64,000 nucleotides of DNA from Ignavibacteria bacterium (GTDB lineage Bacteria > Bacteroidota > Ignavibacteria > Kapaibacteriales > UBA961), in contig VGWD01000001.1 in the NCBI GenBank assembly GCA_016873735.1, forward strand, positions 186,001-250,000. The letters run 5' to 3'. The notes under the pieces are model-generated. The model did no database searches. It saw only the letters and a list, made by a program, of their open reading frames with translations, and had not been told where the DNA came from. This document shows positions 55,428-64,000 of the stretch, in pieces. How positions within the stretch are numbered: position 1 is the stretch's first letter; every line of letters starts with the position of its first letter. The position numbers and the translations under genes are program-made.

Positions 55428-57272
55428 TCAGTACTTTGGGTTCTCAGCCAATGCCTTCATAAATGCAATGATATCAGAAATCTCCTGTTTCGTCAGATTC
55501 AATTTGTCAGATGGCAATGTTTGATTTGGAACATCAATTCCAAGTCCTATGCCACCACCACGATTGTAAAAATCCATGACTTCTTCTAGCGTTTTATATG
55601 CTCCATTATGCATATATGGTGCTGTTAAGCGTACATTACGCAAACCGGGAGTTTTGAAAGCATGCGCATAGATTGGGGATTTGTATTTGTATATACCACC
55701 TTTTCCAAGATCAGGATCAATCTTTTTTGAAGTTGGATGAGTGGGTACACCAAGAACTTCTGATTCCATGTCGGTGAAATGAGGCGGAACCAAACCCGAG
55801 AAAGTTGGTGGAAAATGACATGTGCCACATGCGGCTTTTCCCATAAAAAGATTAAACCCATTCTTCACTTTTTGAAGATTTTTTCCGGCTAAAAGAGTTG
55901 ACTTCTCTCCACGAAGCACTGAATCGACAGGAGTCTCGAATGAAATCAAGCTGCGAACATATGCCGATAAAGCTGAGGAAATGGTTGTGGCATTGATTCG
56001 ACCCGATTCAGAAGGGTATGCACTCTTAAACGCATCCACAATCTTGACATCCTGTGACAGTCTTTGAGCAATTTCAAAATAATCAGTATTAAATTCAATT
56101 GAACTTGATACAACATGCTCAATTTGCTCTTCAAGATATGTTGTACGGGAATCATGAAAATAACGAGGTGACAATGCCACATTGAGAAGACCTGGTGTAT
56201 TTCTGTCTGTAAATGAATGTGGAACTGAACCGGGACTTTTCGCATGTCCATCCATGAATGCATGCTGGGGATCATGACAAGTGGCACATGACATCGAACC
56301 TGATTTGGATAAAGCATTACTTCGAAATAACATTGCACCCAATACTATCTTTTCTTCTGATGGTCTTTCATGTTTATTTCGAGCATATCCATAAGGATCA
56401 TATGTAGAAGTGTGATATAATGTCGGAACTTCATATTGAATGATTCTATTTTTTCTTGAAACTTCAGTATTTATCTCAATTCCGGATTGAATGTGCAAAG
56501 AACCAATCAATGCATAAACCGGATTTACATAGTCTTTGGTGAATCCCCATCTGTCAAATGCATCAAAACTCCTTGAGGCAGATAACATATTTTTCCCTTT
56601 TCGAAGAAGTAACTTTAGAGAATCTGATTGTATTTTTGATGTTCTTTGAAATAAAGGCGCATAATAACTCAGGGCTTTGCCGGCACTCTCCCAAGATATT
56701 GCCGACTCCTTCAATGCATCACTAAAACCCGGAGTATCAAATCCGGATATTCCTAGTGTTCCGATTCGCATGATATTATTTCTAACAGCTTCAAGTATGA
56801 TGCGATCGCTCAATGCTACTGACTGGATCATACTCTTTGCATCAACAATATGTTGTTTGAGCTTTTGGATATTGTATGTCAACGCAGGATAATCAATAAC
56901 ATCCTCATTCAAGATTTCTTCCATCACCTGCAGTCCCTCAGGTTCTATTTCCATGATGGATGGTATGGATTCATCCAATCGTGGCAATGGTGGACCATTG
57001 ATCAACTGTACAGCTTCAGGATCTATATGCGCCAGAAACCACTCAAATTGCTTATATGATGCTCTGACCTGTGCGAATTGATATTTCAGCAAAGTTGTGT
57101 TTACTTGTTGTTTGACACCTTTCTCGAATGAGGACAATGTAGTTTGCATTGAATCAATCGAAGACATGATTTCAATTCTTACTTTCTCAGGTAGAGTGAG
57201 TTCTTCCTGCTTCATCGATATGACAATAGTTGTGCAAAGCAAAGCAACCAATAGAGAGAGTGTTTTTTTCAT
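55428..57272 (-). CDS. Di-heme cytochrome c peroxidase/MauG family protein with N-terminal extension
   Basis: From MKKTLSLL (57272) the product has about 614 residues with a signal peptide. The first ~260 residues are helical with no clear family. The C-terminal part is a bacterial cytochrome c peroxidase/MauG domain with two heme-binding motifs, CATCHDPQHAF and CGTCHFPP, and the typical segments RNTPGLLNVAL and MHNGAYKTLEEVMDFYNRGGG. It should act in the periplasm or outside, reducing peroxide or oxidising a partner. The longer ORF-track start lies within a terminator, so it is rejected. It is encoded right after a PhoX-like T9SS protein, with a terminator between. Confidence 0.85.
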   Translation of the reverse strand: MKKTLSLLVALLCTTIVISMKQEELTLPEKVRIEIMSSIDSMQTTLSSFEKGVKQQVNTTLLKYQFAQVRASYKQFEWFLAHIDPEAVQLINGPPLPRLDESIPSIMEIEPEGLQVMEEILNEDVIDYPALTYNIQKLKQHIVDAKSMIQSVALSDRIILEAVRNNIMRIGTLGISGFDTPGFSDALKESAISWESAGKALSYYAPLFQRTSKIQSDSLKLLLRKGKNMLSASRSFDAFDRWGFTKDYVNPVYALIGSLHIQSGIEINTEVSRKNRIIQYEVPTLYHTSTYDPYGYARNKHERPSEEKIVLGAMLFRSNALSKSGSMSCATCHDPQHAFMDGHAKSPGSVPHSFTDRNTPGLLNVALSPRYFHDSRTTYLEEQIEHVVSSSIEFNTDYFEIAQRLSQDVKIVDAFKSAYPSESGRINATTISSALSAYVRSLISFETPVDSVLRGEKSTLLAGKNLQKVKNGFNLFMGKAACGTCHFPPTFSGLVPPHFTDMESEVLGVPTHPTSKKIDPDLGKGGIYKYKSPIYAHAFKTPGLRNVRLTAPYMHNGAYKTLEEVMDFYNRGGGIGLGIDVPNQTLPSDKLNLTKQEISDIIAFMKALAENPKY

Positions 57273-57289
57273 AGACTTAGATGTATGTA

Positions 57290-57323
57290 CAAAAAGGTCT
57301 GATCTCTTTGAGACCAGACCTTT
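57290..57323 (-). terminator. Terminator after the PhoX-like gene
   Basis: AAAGGTCTG and CAGACCTTT pair, with an inner CTC/GAG stem, and TTTTT follows on the minus strand. It lies between the PhoX-like and peroxidase genes. Confidence 0.85.
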
Positions 57324-57340
57324 CATGAAGAAGATATTAT

Positions 57341-59191
57341 TTACTGAATGATGATCTTTTGAACATCACCACGAATATTTTGAACAAAGTATGTTCCCGG
57401 AACGAGTTCTGAAATGTCAACTCTATCAGTATTCCAAGCCACTTTTACTCTTTGTCCACCAATCGTATAGATTGAAACATCAGATTGCTCATTGAAGTAT
57501 AATGTTCTTGTTGCAGGGTTCGGATAGACTTGAAATCCTTGATATTCTTCAAATGAAGGATCTTCGAATACCGAAGTCACATATTTATCAAGTCCGGTTA
57601 GAAGCATTGTACATGAGTTTCCGAAATCACCTGTACTACCGGAAGATGGATGCTGTGAATTGATGAACATAGCTTTACCATCAGGGGTAGGTATTGCACC
57701 TGTGACCTCTGCTCCATTGGGAGTGATGAGCAATCTGCGCAAATCATCAAGAGTTGGATTTGATTTACTCATGTCTAGTACATACATCTCGCAAATATTA
57801 TTACCTGAACCATCAATATCAGGATTACCTACTCTTCCTTTGCTTCTACCATTTAAATCTTCTTGAATAACCAGATAATTCTTGCCATTCAGATTCCAAG
57901 AAACAATTCCATCAGGGTTGGAAAGATGTACTTTATTTGTAGCATAATTTGCTGCCTTTCCACCTTCGAGAAATACACTCATTTTATTGGTCGCAGGATC
58001 AAATTCCAATACCCGACCATAATAATCAATGATCACTGTATCTTTTGTTTTCATTATTGAATCAGAGAATGGACCGGTATACACATCTCTATCCCATAAG
58101 TGTTTTGCAAGTTTACCGCCAGTTTTTAACCCATCTTTGAAACTTGTACCTGAATTGTCGCGACCTGTTTCTGTAATGTACACTTTGCCATTTACATCAG
58201 TGATCCATTCATGTCTTGTGAACATTGTCGCACCCTTTTTAAGTGCCACAGCACGAATGCTAAGCATGGAATCAAGGGAATTTTCAAGCGGCAACCATGT
58301 ACCGCTATTTCCATCTACAGATTGCTTATATGCAAACAATTGACCCTCATTAAAATTTCCGGGCTGATTCGCAACAAACTTGAAGAATACAGCAGGCTGT
58401 GCATCATCTGTTAGATAGACTGTTTTGTCATCAGGCATCACTACTCCACCTTCATGCTCAAAGCGACCCCAATTGTACATTTTACGAGTGGCTTTTGCCT
58501 GTGCTGGATCAATTTCGACAAGCCAATTGAAATTTTGGAATTTCTTGATTGACCTTCCGGCAAAACTTGCCCCAGTGGGGATTGTCCAATCATTTGTGTC
58601 TCTAATACCGAGACCCGGCGCTGTTGCTTGACCAACGCCCTTTCCATAGGCTGCAAAAACAGTATCCTTTCCTTCCACAGGAACTAGGCCGACATTGATA
58701 TCTTTATTGGATGTTTGAACCCACTCTTCAGCTGTCCAAATTCTTCCATTCCGAGCACTGATTCCACCGCAATTTGCAAGTGTGTTTCCAACGGCAGTGA
58801 AATCAACATTACGATAACCACCATTAACGATATAGTCACCGGTTGAAGTTTTCTTGACTTTGAATACTGTCATCCCGCCTCCATCACCAAGAATATCGTC
58901 TTTGACACGCATTTCATGGTTGATGGTAATATATGCAGAATCATTAGGAGCTTGTAGGTTGATCGGAGTATAGCCTATAAAGTCATGCCATTGCTTGGCA
59001 AGTTGCTTTTGACCATTGATACCAATGACTGTATCCTTACCACCAACGAATACCAATTTTGACTGAAGTGGTGATGGTGGAACAATAATGGTTTTTGCAT
59101 TGAAATTGGTATCCAATGCAGGAAAGATCTGCTGAGACATTGCCGTGCCACCGGCAAGCATCAAGAGAAGGAAACCGTAAATAAAGTTCAT
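57341..59191 (-). CDS. PhoX/DUF839 family protein with T9SS sorting domain
   Basis: The 616-residue product has a signal peptide and a PhoX-type beta-propeller. Conserved segments include AYITINHEMRVKDD, the metal-ligand Cys and acidic pair in LANCGG ... WTAEEW, and WGRFEHEGGVVMPDDKTVYLTDD. PhoX is a calcium- and iron-dependent alkaline phosphatase; the motif set is near complete but looser than in Pseudomonas PhoX, so phosphatase activity is likely, not certain. The tail VYPNPATRTLYFNEQSDVSI is a T9SS sorting domain, whereas classical PhoX is exported by Tat. It is followed by the MauG-like gene. Confidence 0.83.
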   Translation of the reverse strand: MNFIYGFLLLMLAGGTAMSQQIFPALDTNFNAKTIIVPPSPLQSKLVFVGGKDTVIGINGQKQLAKQWHDFIGYTPINLQAPNDSAYITINHEMRVKDDILGDGGGMTVFKVKKTSTGDYIVNGGYRNVDFTAVGNTLANCGGISARNGRIWTAEEWVQTSNKDINVGLVPVEGKDTVFAAYGKGVGQATAPGLGIRDTNDWTIPTGASFAGRSIKKFQNFNWLVEIDPAQAKATRKMYNWGRFEHEGGVVMPDDKTVYLTDDAQPAVFFKFVANQPGNFNEGQLFAYKQSVDGNSGTWLPLENSLDSMLSIRAVALKKGATMFTRHEWITDVNGKVYITETGRDNSGTSFKDGLKTGGKLAKHLWDRDVYTGPFSDSIMKTKDTVIIDYYGRVLEFDPATNKMSVFLEGGKAANYATNKVHLSNPDGIVSWNLNGKNYLVIQEDLNGRSKGRVGNPDIDGSGNNICEMYVLDMSKSNPTLDDLRRLLITPNGAEVTGAIPTPDGKAMFINSQHPSSGSTGDFGNSCTMLLTGLDKYVTSVFEDPSFEEYQGFQVYPNPATRTLYFNEQSDVSIYTIGGQRVKVAWNTDRVDISELVPGTYFVQNIRGDVQKIIIQ

Positions 59192-59457
59192 GTTTCATCC
59201 ATGCAAAAAGTTAATAATGAATTTTGCATGCAACTTATCGTCTTGATGTTTCGTGAATGTTTCCCTAATGTGAAGTTTCTATAAATTCACTAAATGAGAG
59301 GTTGACCCTTACATAATATGAGATGTCAATTACACAATAACTGTGAATTTATGATTAATCGTTCGGAGTTTACAAAAAGAACATTGAAAACGAGTTGAAC
59401 ATTATCAGATATCACAATCTCATATAGTCAGTGGCACCATCTTGATAAGATAGAGAT

Positions 59458-61518
59458 TCAATCCATTTGCAATAAAAATGTTTGCATTGCCCCTCTATTT
59501 TTTAACATTGTCTCACCCATGGAGACGGTTGCGGGTTGTTCACCCATTTGCTTAGCGAGACTTACCAGGAAGTCATTACTTATATGAATTGCATTTGGCT
59601 TCCCCGTACTTTCTAATCTACTTGCTATATTGACAGCATCACCCCATAAGTCATAAGCAAACTTTTGTAGGCCTATCACACCTGCTATTACCGGTCCCGA
59701 GTGAATTCCTATTCTAATCTCGATATGATGTCCATTGAATGTGAATTCCTTGGTAGCTTTTACAATATCCTTTGCGAAGTTTGCCATTCGCAAAGCATGA
59801 TCTTCAACTTTTTTGGGAATACCACATACTGCCATATATGCATCACCTATTGTCTTTATCTTTTCTATACCATGTTTAGAAGCCAAAGTATCATAAATAG
59901 AAAAATATTCATCCAATTCTGATAAAAGATTGGCTGGACTATAGTTTTTTGCTATTGCTGTAAATCCGATTATATCTGAAAAGAAAATGCTGACCGATTC
60001 TTCTTCATCGGCGATACGGTGTTCTCCCTTTAACATGCGTTCTGCAATTTCATGCGGCAGTAGATTGATGAGTAGCTTTTTTTGTTCAGCCGCTGCCGCC
60101 TTCTCAATCTGATGCATTTTCTCATACTCGGCCAATCTTCTATTTCTATCAATAATTTCAGCTTGATTTCTAACCGTATTCCCTACAATTTCATCATTGA
60201 GTAAATGATACTGATCATATGCTTTATATGCGTTTTCCCAGCTGCTTAGTTCAGCATATAATCCGGACAAAGTTTTATAAATGCGCATCATATCCATCTT
60301 TTTTTGTTCTTTCGATGCCGCTTCCATAGCCTTTTGCAAATAATCGAGCGCTTTCTCTTTTTTAGGATCCGCTTCCCTGAATTCTGCAAACAATAAACCA
60401 AGATTGTAGAGAATGTTGATTCTTTGAGAGTATTGATGTTTACTTGTAAAGAAATCCAATACCTTCGTAAAATACTCGAATGCTTGTTCATATTCAGTTC
60501 TGGCTAAATGTAGTTCACCAATCGATTGATAACATGACATCATATTCACTTCATCATCTTTTTCACTGAAAATCTTCAATGCCAGGTTATAATGCAATTC
60601 CGCTTTTTCATAGTCTCTCATCATAAAATATGATGAGCCTAGATGTAGATAGCAATGTCCAACAAGACTTTCATTTCCAAGTTCATTATGTATTTTTGTT
60701 GCTTGTTCAAAATACTCATTGGCATTCTCATAATACTCAAGCGAAAATTGAATATTTCCCATATTAATAAACAGGGTGGCCATTGTGCTCTTTCGATTTA
60801 TTTTCGAACATATGTCAAGACCTTTTTGATAACTTGTCAAAGCACTTGAAAAGTCACCCAATTCTTTATACACATTCCCTGCATTATTGTAAATCGACGA
60901 TAAACTAGCTTGATTGTCTGCTTCAATACAAAATAGTTCCCCCATTCTATACTGCTTTAATGAATCTTCATAATTCCCTAGTTCAAATTTCATCATTCCA
61001 AGATAAACATAGGAGGTTCCTATATTCCCCGGATTATTAGATTTTATAAAGTGTTTCAATGAAAGTTCATATTCTTTCTCTGCCTTTTCATACTCACCTT
61101 GATTATAATACATACTCCCCAGCAAAATATAAGCCTTACCCGCAAGATCCGGAAACTGCTCAGGATCTATTAAACCAATGGCTTTCCCGATATATTGTTT
61201 CCCTTCTGTAAACTCATATTGAGATATCTTCACTGTTGCTATAGATATGAGAGTTTTACTTAGCATTTCAGAAGATATTTCGGAATCATGTACTTCAATA
61301 ATATCTTGCATTTGAACTGCAATTCTCGCCATATTCTTACTATCTGCGACTTTTTGATAAGCTTCAAAATAAAATTGGAAACATTGCATTCGCCAATCTA
61401 GATTGTGAGCATCCCAATGAGTAGTGTTTAACAATTCAGAAACTTCATCAGCCAATTGAGTGAATTTATATTCTGCGATAAGCTGTCTAAAATAGCTCTC
61501 TTTTTCTTGTATTATCAT
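59458..61518 (-). CDS. TPR-repeat class III adenylate cyclase
   Basis: Residues ~60-440 are tetratricopeptide repeats (GKAYILLGSMYYNQGEYEKA, IYNNAGNVYKELGDFSSAL). A short coiled coil precedes the C-terminal class III cyclase domain (~residues 490-680). Metal-binding Asp residues are in FFSDIIGFTAIA and IGDAYMAV. The Lys in EKIKTIGD and Asp in AYDLWGDAVNIASRLES are the pair that selects ATP, so it should make cAMP, not cGMP. No signal peptide or transmembrane helix is seen; it is probably cytoplasmic and senses a protein partner through the TPRs. The gene is AT-rich relative to the window. Confidence 0.92.
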   Translation of the reverse strand: MIIQEKESYFRQLIAEYKFTQLADEVSELLNTTHWDAHNLDWRMQCFQFYFEAYQKVADSKNMARIAVQMQDIIEVHDSEISSEMLSKTLISIATVKISQYEFTEGKQYIGKAIGLIDPEQFPDLAGKAYILLGSMYYNQGEYEKAEKEYELSLKHFIKSNNPGNIGTSYVYLGMMKFELGNYEDSLKQYRMGELFCIEADNQASLSSIYNNAGNVYKELGDFSSALTSYQKGLDICSKINRKSTMATLFINMGNIQFSLEYYENANEYFEQATKIHNELGNESLVGHCYLHLGSSYFMMRDYEKAELHYNLALKIFSEKDDEVNMMSCYQSIGELHLARTEYEQAFEYFTKVLDFFTSKHQYSQRINILYNLGLLFAEFREADPKKEKALDYLQKAMEAASKEQKKMDMMRIYKTLSGLYAELSSWENAYKAYDQYHLLNDEIVGNTVRNQAEIIDRNRRLAEYEKMHQIEKAAAAEQKKLLINLLPHEIAERMLKGEHRIADEEESVSIFFSDIIGFTAIAKNYSPANLLSELDEYFSIYDTLASKHGIEKIKTIGDAYMAVCGIPKKVEDHALRMANFAKDIVKATKEFTFNGHHIEIRIGIHSGPVIAGVIGLQKFAYDLWGDAVNIASRLESTGKPNAIHISNDFLVSLAKQMGEQPATVSMGETMLKNRGAMQTFLLQMD

Positions 61519-61693
61519 GGAAATAGATTTAATAGTTTAGTGATTATTACTTCAAACTTTCAAACTTTATAATAGTATTAAGTATATTTTATAAATAATT
61601 GAATTTACATATTAAAAAAAATAATCACTCATTTTTTTTAGAAAAGTGATAAATCATTGTATAAATCCTTATTATCTCTATTTATCTAACATC

Positions 61694-63997
61694 TTATTTT
61701 TTTAGAATAAAATATGTATGTCCTGCGCGATGAACTACATAATAACCCATAGGAAATAGTTGCATATTTATAGTTGATGTTTTTTCTTGTAATAGAATCT
61801 TTCCTGATAAATCATAGAGCCGTACTAATTCATATTTATTGCCAGAGAACTCAAGACAACCATCAACCAACATATATGATGTGCCATCTATCTCTTTGTC
61901 TCTAATAGAAACAGTACCTTTTACAATACACATTGCTTCTTTGGTTGTATCTGCACATTGTCCATTCGAAATAATGCAACGAAATTTTTGTCCATCCCTC
62001 TTCTGATCAATTGATAAAAGCGTCAATTCTTGTGTTGATGTACCAATTATACCAGATGAATCTTGCATATCAATAAAATCCACTGTCATTAGTTCTTGCC
62101 ATCTATATGCAGCATTTAGTGCAGATGATTTTGCAAAAAATCGAGCAATTCCATTTTCCTGAACTTCTATATCTTTTGGTGATTCAATCATTGGTTTTTC
62201 AGGTTGCTTTAATATTATGGTAGATTGTGTTTTACATCCATTCGCATCTTCAATAATTACTGTATATGTTCCTTGTTTAAGGCCTCCGATTTCTCTAGTA
62301 AATTGAGTAGGAGTTGTTGACCATGAATATGTATATGGTGATTTTCCATTTGAAGGTTCTTGAACTCGAATTTTTCCGTTTTCTGCATTATAACAGGTAA
62401 TTGTATCTACTATATCAATTTGTAATGGTCCCAAATTACAGTCGAGAAATTCTTTAATAGCTTTCATTTTGTAATTTCTAAATGGTTTTGTTGGGTCATC
62501 TGTCAGGCCCCAACATCCATATCTATTATAAGCACTTGAAAGTGTAAAATGCATTGCCAATCCGCCCTGTAAATCTTTCCATCCTTCCTTGTATTGTTGT
62601 TTCATAATCTTACCCATTTCTGCTGTTCTATGAGATTGTATCAATGCTGCTAAATTTTGAGTGCTACCCCCTGAAGGAACATGTGGGCCACCCTCATATG
62701 AAGTACATCCCCCAATCAGATTCCATTGTTTTGCTTTTTGAATAAATCTTGTTCTATTAAAATTATCATTTGGATTAGTACTTTGTGAAATTATCTGCTG
62801 AATCATGCCTTGATTAATGATACTGGTATCCTTTGAATTAGGTGAGTCTGTTTGAAAATACAAGGCCGTGCTGATAGCATAGATATATGAGCTTGGTTCT
62901 CCAAATACTCTTTTGATATAGTTTAGATGATTATCACTTCTTCCTGGATACACTTGTTGCCCAGCCATTATCACTCTAACTCGTTTGTTCAATGAATTAT
63001 TACCAAATTCTCTTTCAAACCACTTTGCTATTTGTACGGTTCTTCTTGCATGATTTTCGTCAAATGTAATGCCCAGTGATTGTGCTTGAGCTGCATTATA
63101 AGGGCCATGAGTTTCTTGAGTTGGTGACCATACTTCATTACTCGACTCTACATATATGTCAATTTCAGGATTGAGAGTACTTTTTAATAATGAACATAAT
63201 TGTTGAATATACAATGAATCGGTGGACATATGAATATTTATCCATATATCTTTCTTCATAATATTTGCAAAGGTAATAATATATTCCCAGCACCATCCAT
63301 CTCTCTTTCCGTTTAAATTTACCATAGATATTTGACACGCATCACGAGATGTCTTTCTCTGCTTCCATACTTGTATTGCAGGAAATATTGGTTCTCCACC
63401 CCAAATATTTTGGACATTATAAAATCTATAACAAGAAAAATTTGCTGCTTTGCACAATGCAATATATTGATCTGTAAATATTTTATCTGTATTCAATTCA
63501 TAGCCTGGTCTCATAACTTTCAATTCTGTAATACCAGAATTCAATGAAGCAGATTGCGTCCTGCGTGTGTTTCTTATATTTAAAAAAACAAGTCCATGAT
63601 TTGAATTTGGATAGCCCCCAAGTATAATTTCAAAATATGTAGTATTGTCAAGAGAATCATAAATAACATTTTGTATGCTTGCGGATGTGCCTGTTATACG
63701 AATATCTCCTTTACCTTTAAATGAACTTTTATATATTCCACTATAATCAATTCTATATTGCTCTGGATCATCAATACTTCCACTCCATTCTGTTGCTGGC
63801 CTACCATCAAGTAATACTAAATCAAAGTCACTCATTGGCCAACCTAATGAGTCAAATTTAGATACATTGCTATATCTATTAGTATGATTAACAATATTAG
63901 TAAATGTATAATCATTTGTGATATTAACACCCAAACCAAAATCAGGTGTTGCATACACTGTCAAAACACTATATATAAATAAACACATATATAGCAT
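61694..63997 (-). CDS. Exported SprB-repeat/T9SS protein with glycoside-hydrolase-like domain, start near window edge
   Basis: At least 767 residues. The N-terminal ~500 residues look like a TIM-barrel glycoside hydrolase or a carbohydrate-active protein; IDIYVESSNEVWSPTQE has the Asn-Glu pair expected of an acid/base residue in clan GH-A. A SprB-type repeat follows (CYNAENGKIRVQEPSNGKSPYTYSW), then an Ig-like domain (MIESPKDIEVQENGIARFFA) and a T9SS sorting domain (LVRLYDLSGKILLQEK). The ORF begins at ATG 63997 with a short hydrophobic leader, but the frame is open to the window edge, so an earlier start cannot be ruled out. It is very AT-rich, as is the 175-bp spacer before the cyclase gene. 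Confidence 0.7.
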   Translation of the reverse strand: MLYMCLFIYSVLTVYATPDFGLGVNITNDYTFTNIVNHTNRYSNVSKFDSLGWPMSDFDLVLLDGRPATEWSGSIDDPEQYRIDYSGIYKSSFKGKGDIRITGTSASIQNVIYDSLDNTTYFEIILGGYPNSNHGLVFLNIRNTRRTQSASLNSGITELKVMRPGYELNTDKIFTDQYIALCKAANFSCYRFYNVQNIWGGEPIFPAIQVWKQRKTSRDACQISMVNLNGKRDGWCWEYIITFANIMKKDIWINIHMSTDSLYIQQLCSLLKSTLNPEIDIYVESSNEVWSPTQETHGPYNAAQAQSLGITFDENHARRTVQIAKWFEREFGNNSLNKRVRVIMAGQQVYPGRSDNHLNYIKRVFGEPSSYIYAISTALYFQTDSPNSKDTSIINQGMIQQIISQSTNPNDNFNRTRFIQKAKQWNLIGGCTSYEGGPHVPSGGSTQNLAALIQSHRTAEMGKIMKQQYKEGWKDLQGGLAMHFTLSSAYNRYGCWGLTDDPTKPFRNYKMKAIKEFLDCNLGPLQIDIVDTITCYNAENGKIRVQEPSNGKSPYTYSWSTTPTQFTREIGGLKQGTYTVIIEDANGCKTQSTIILKQPEKPMIESPKDIEVQENGIARFFAKSSALNAAYRWQELMTVDFIDMQDSSGIIGTSTQELTLLSIDQKRDGQKFRCIISNGQCADTTKEAMCIVKGTVSIRDKEIDGTSYMLVDGCLEFSGNKYELVRLYDLSGKILLQEKTSTINMQLFPMGYYVVHRAGHTYFILKK

Positions 63998-64000
63998 TTT

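Noticed and set aside
55214-55589. ORFs crossing the GC-rich repeat on both strands
   Set aside because: Their codons are made largely by the repeat and the end of the peroxidase gene; there is no family match or ribosome-binding site.
1-64000. CRISPR arrays, tRNA or rRNA genes, prophage and insertion sequences
   Set aside because: Gaps between genes were read for repeats, cloverleaf-like sequences and transposase remnants, and none was convincing. The single tyrosine recombinase has no att-like repeats or cargo near it.

Overview
The window looks like chromosomal DNA from an AT-rich Gram-negative bacterium of the Bacteroidota/FCB group. Evidence: at least nine secreted proteins end in type IX secretion (T9SS) type C-terminal sorting domains; there is a TonB-dependent receptor paired with a DUF4249 lipoprotein, a histone Hc1-like protein, Bacteroidetes-like TAnnTTTG -7 boxes, and a SprB-type repeat. 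Several proteins are divergent from textbook Bacteroidota, so a deep lineage (Kapabacteria or Ignavibacteria-like) is possible. This is inference. No rRNA, tRNA, CRISPR array, insertion sequence or phage was seen.

Layout. 0-4 kb: end of an NlpC/P60 peptidase, then a leftward purK-cca-MEMO operon. 4-10 kb: a 1.4k-residue T9SS surface protein, panC, and a DUF547 protein whose start lies 3 nt from the panC start. 10-18 kb: a leftward envelope cluster (a GldM-like single-pass periplasmic protein, two outer-membrane proteins, a VWA-OmpA protein) followed by a catalytically degenerate tyrosine recombinase. 18.5-18.8 kb: a gene-free stretch with clustered DnaA boxes, a candidate replication origin. 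18.8-30.5 kb: housekeeping genes (cysteine desulfurase, ComEA-like protein, grpE-dnaJ, RNase G, Hc1-like protein, a lone nuoF, DJ-1 protein, a broken methyltransferase, phoH) and a LysM/lipoprotein pair. 30.6-41 kb: a subtilisin-like T9SS protease, a DsbD thiol-redox cluster, and a TonB receptor with its DUF4249 partner. 41-52.6 kb: pdxJ, a secreted protein with a duplicated module, and four tandem VWA surface proteins. 52.9-64 kb: a hypothetical exported protein, an O-antigen ligase-like membrane protein, a GC-rich repeat, a di-heme peroxidase with a PhoX-like T9SS protein, a TPR-adenylate cyclase, and an AT-rich SprB-containing exported protein that reaches the window edge.

The strongest candidate for an undescribed system is the VWA locus at 44.6-52.6 kb. 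Its four genes alternate between two subtypes in transcription order B-A-B-A. Each B-A pair is tightly coupled, a terminator separates the pairs, and both pairs share an upstream GAGTATGAGG element. This reads as duplication of a two-gene surface-adhesion cassette. Most of the extracellular genes are probably exported by a T9SS. The GldM-like gene at 15.9-18.1 kb could belong to that machine, but this is shown only by architecture.
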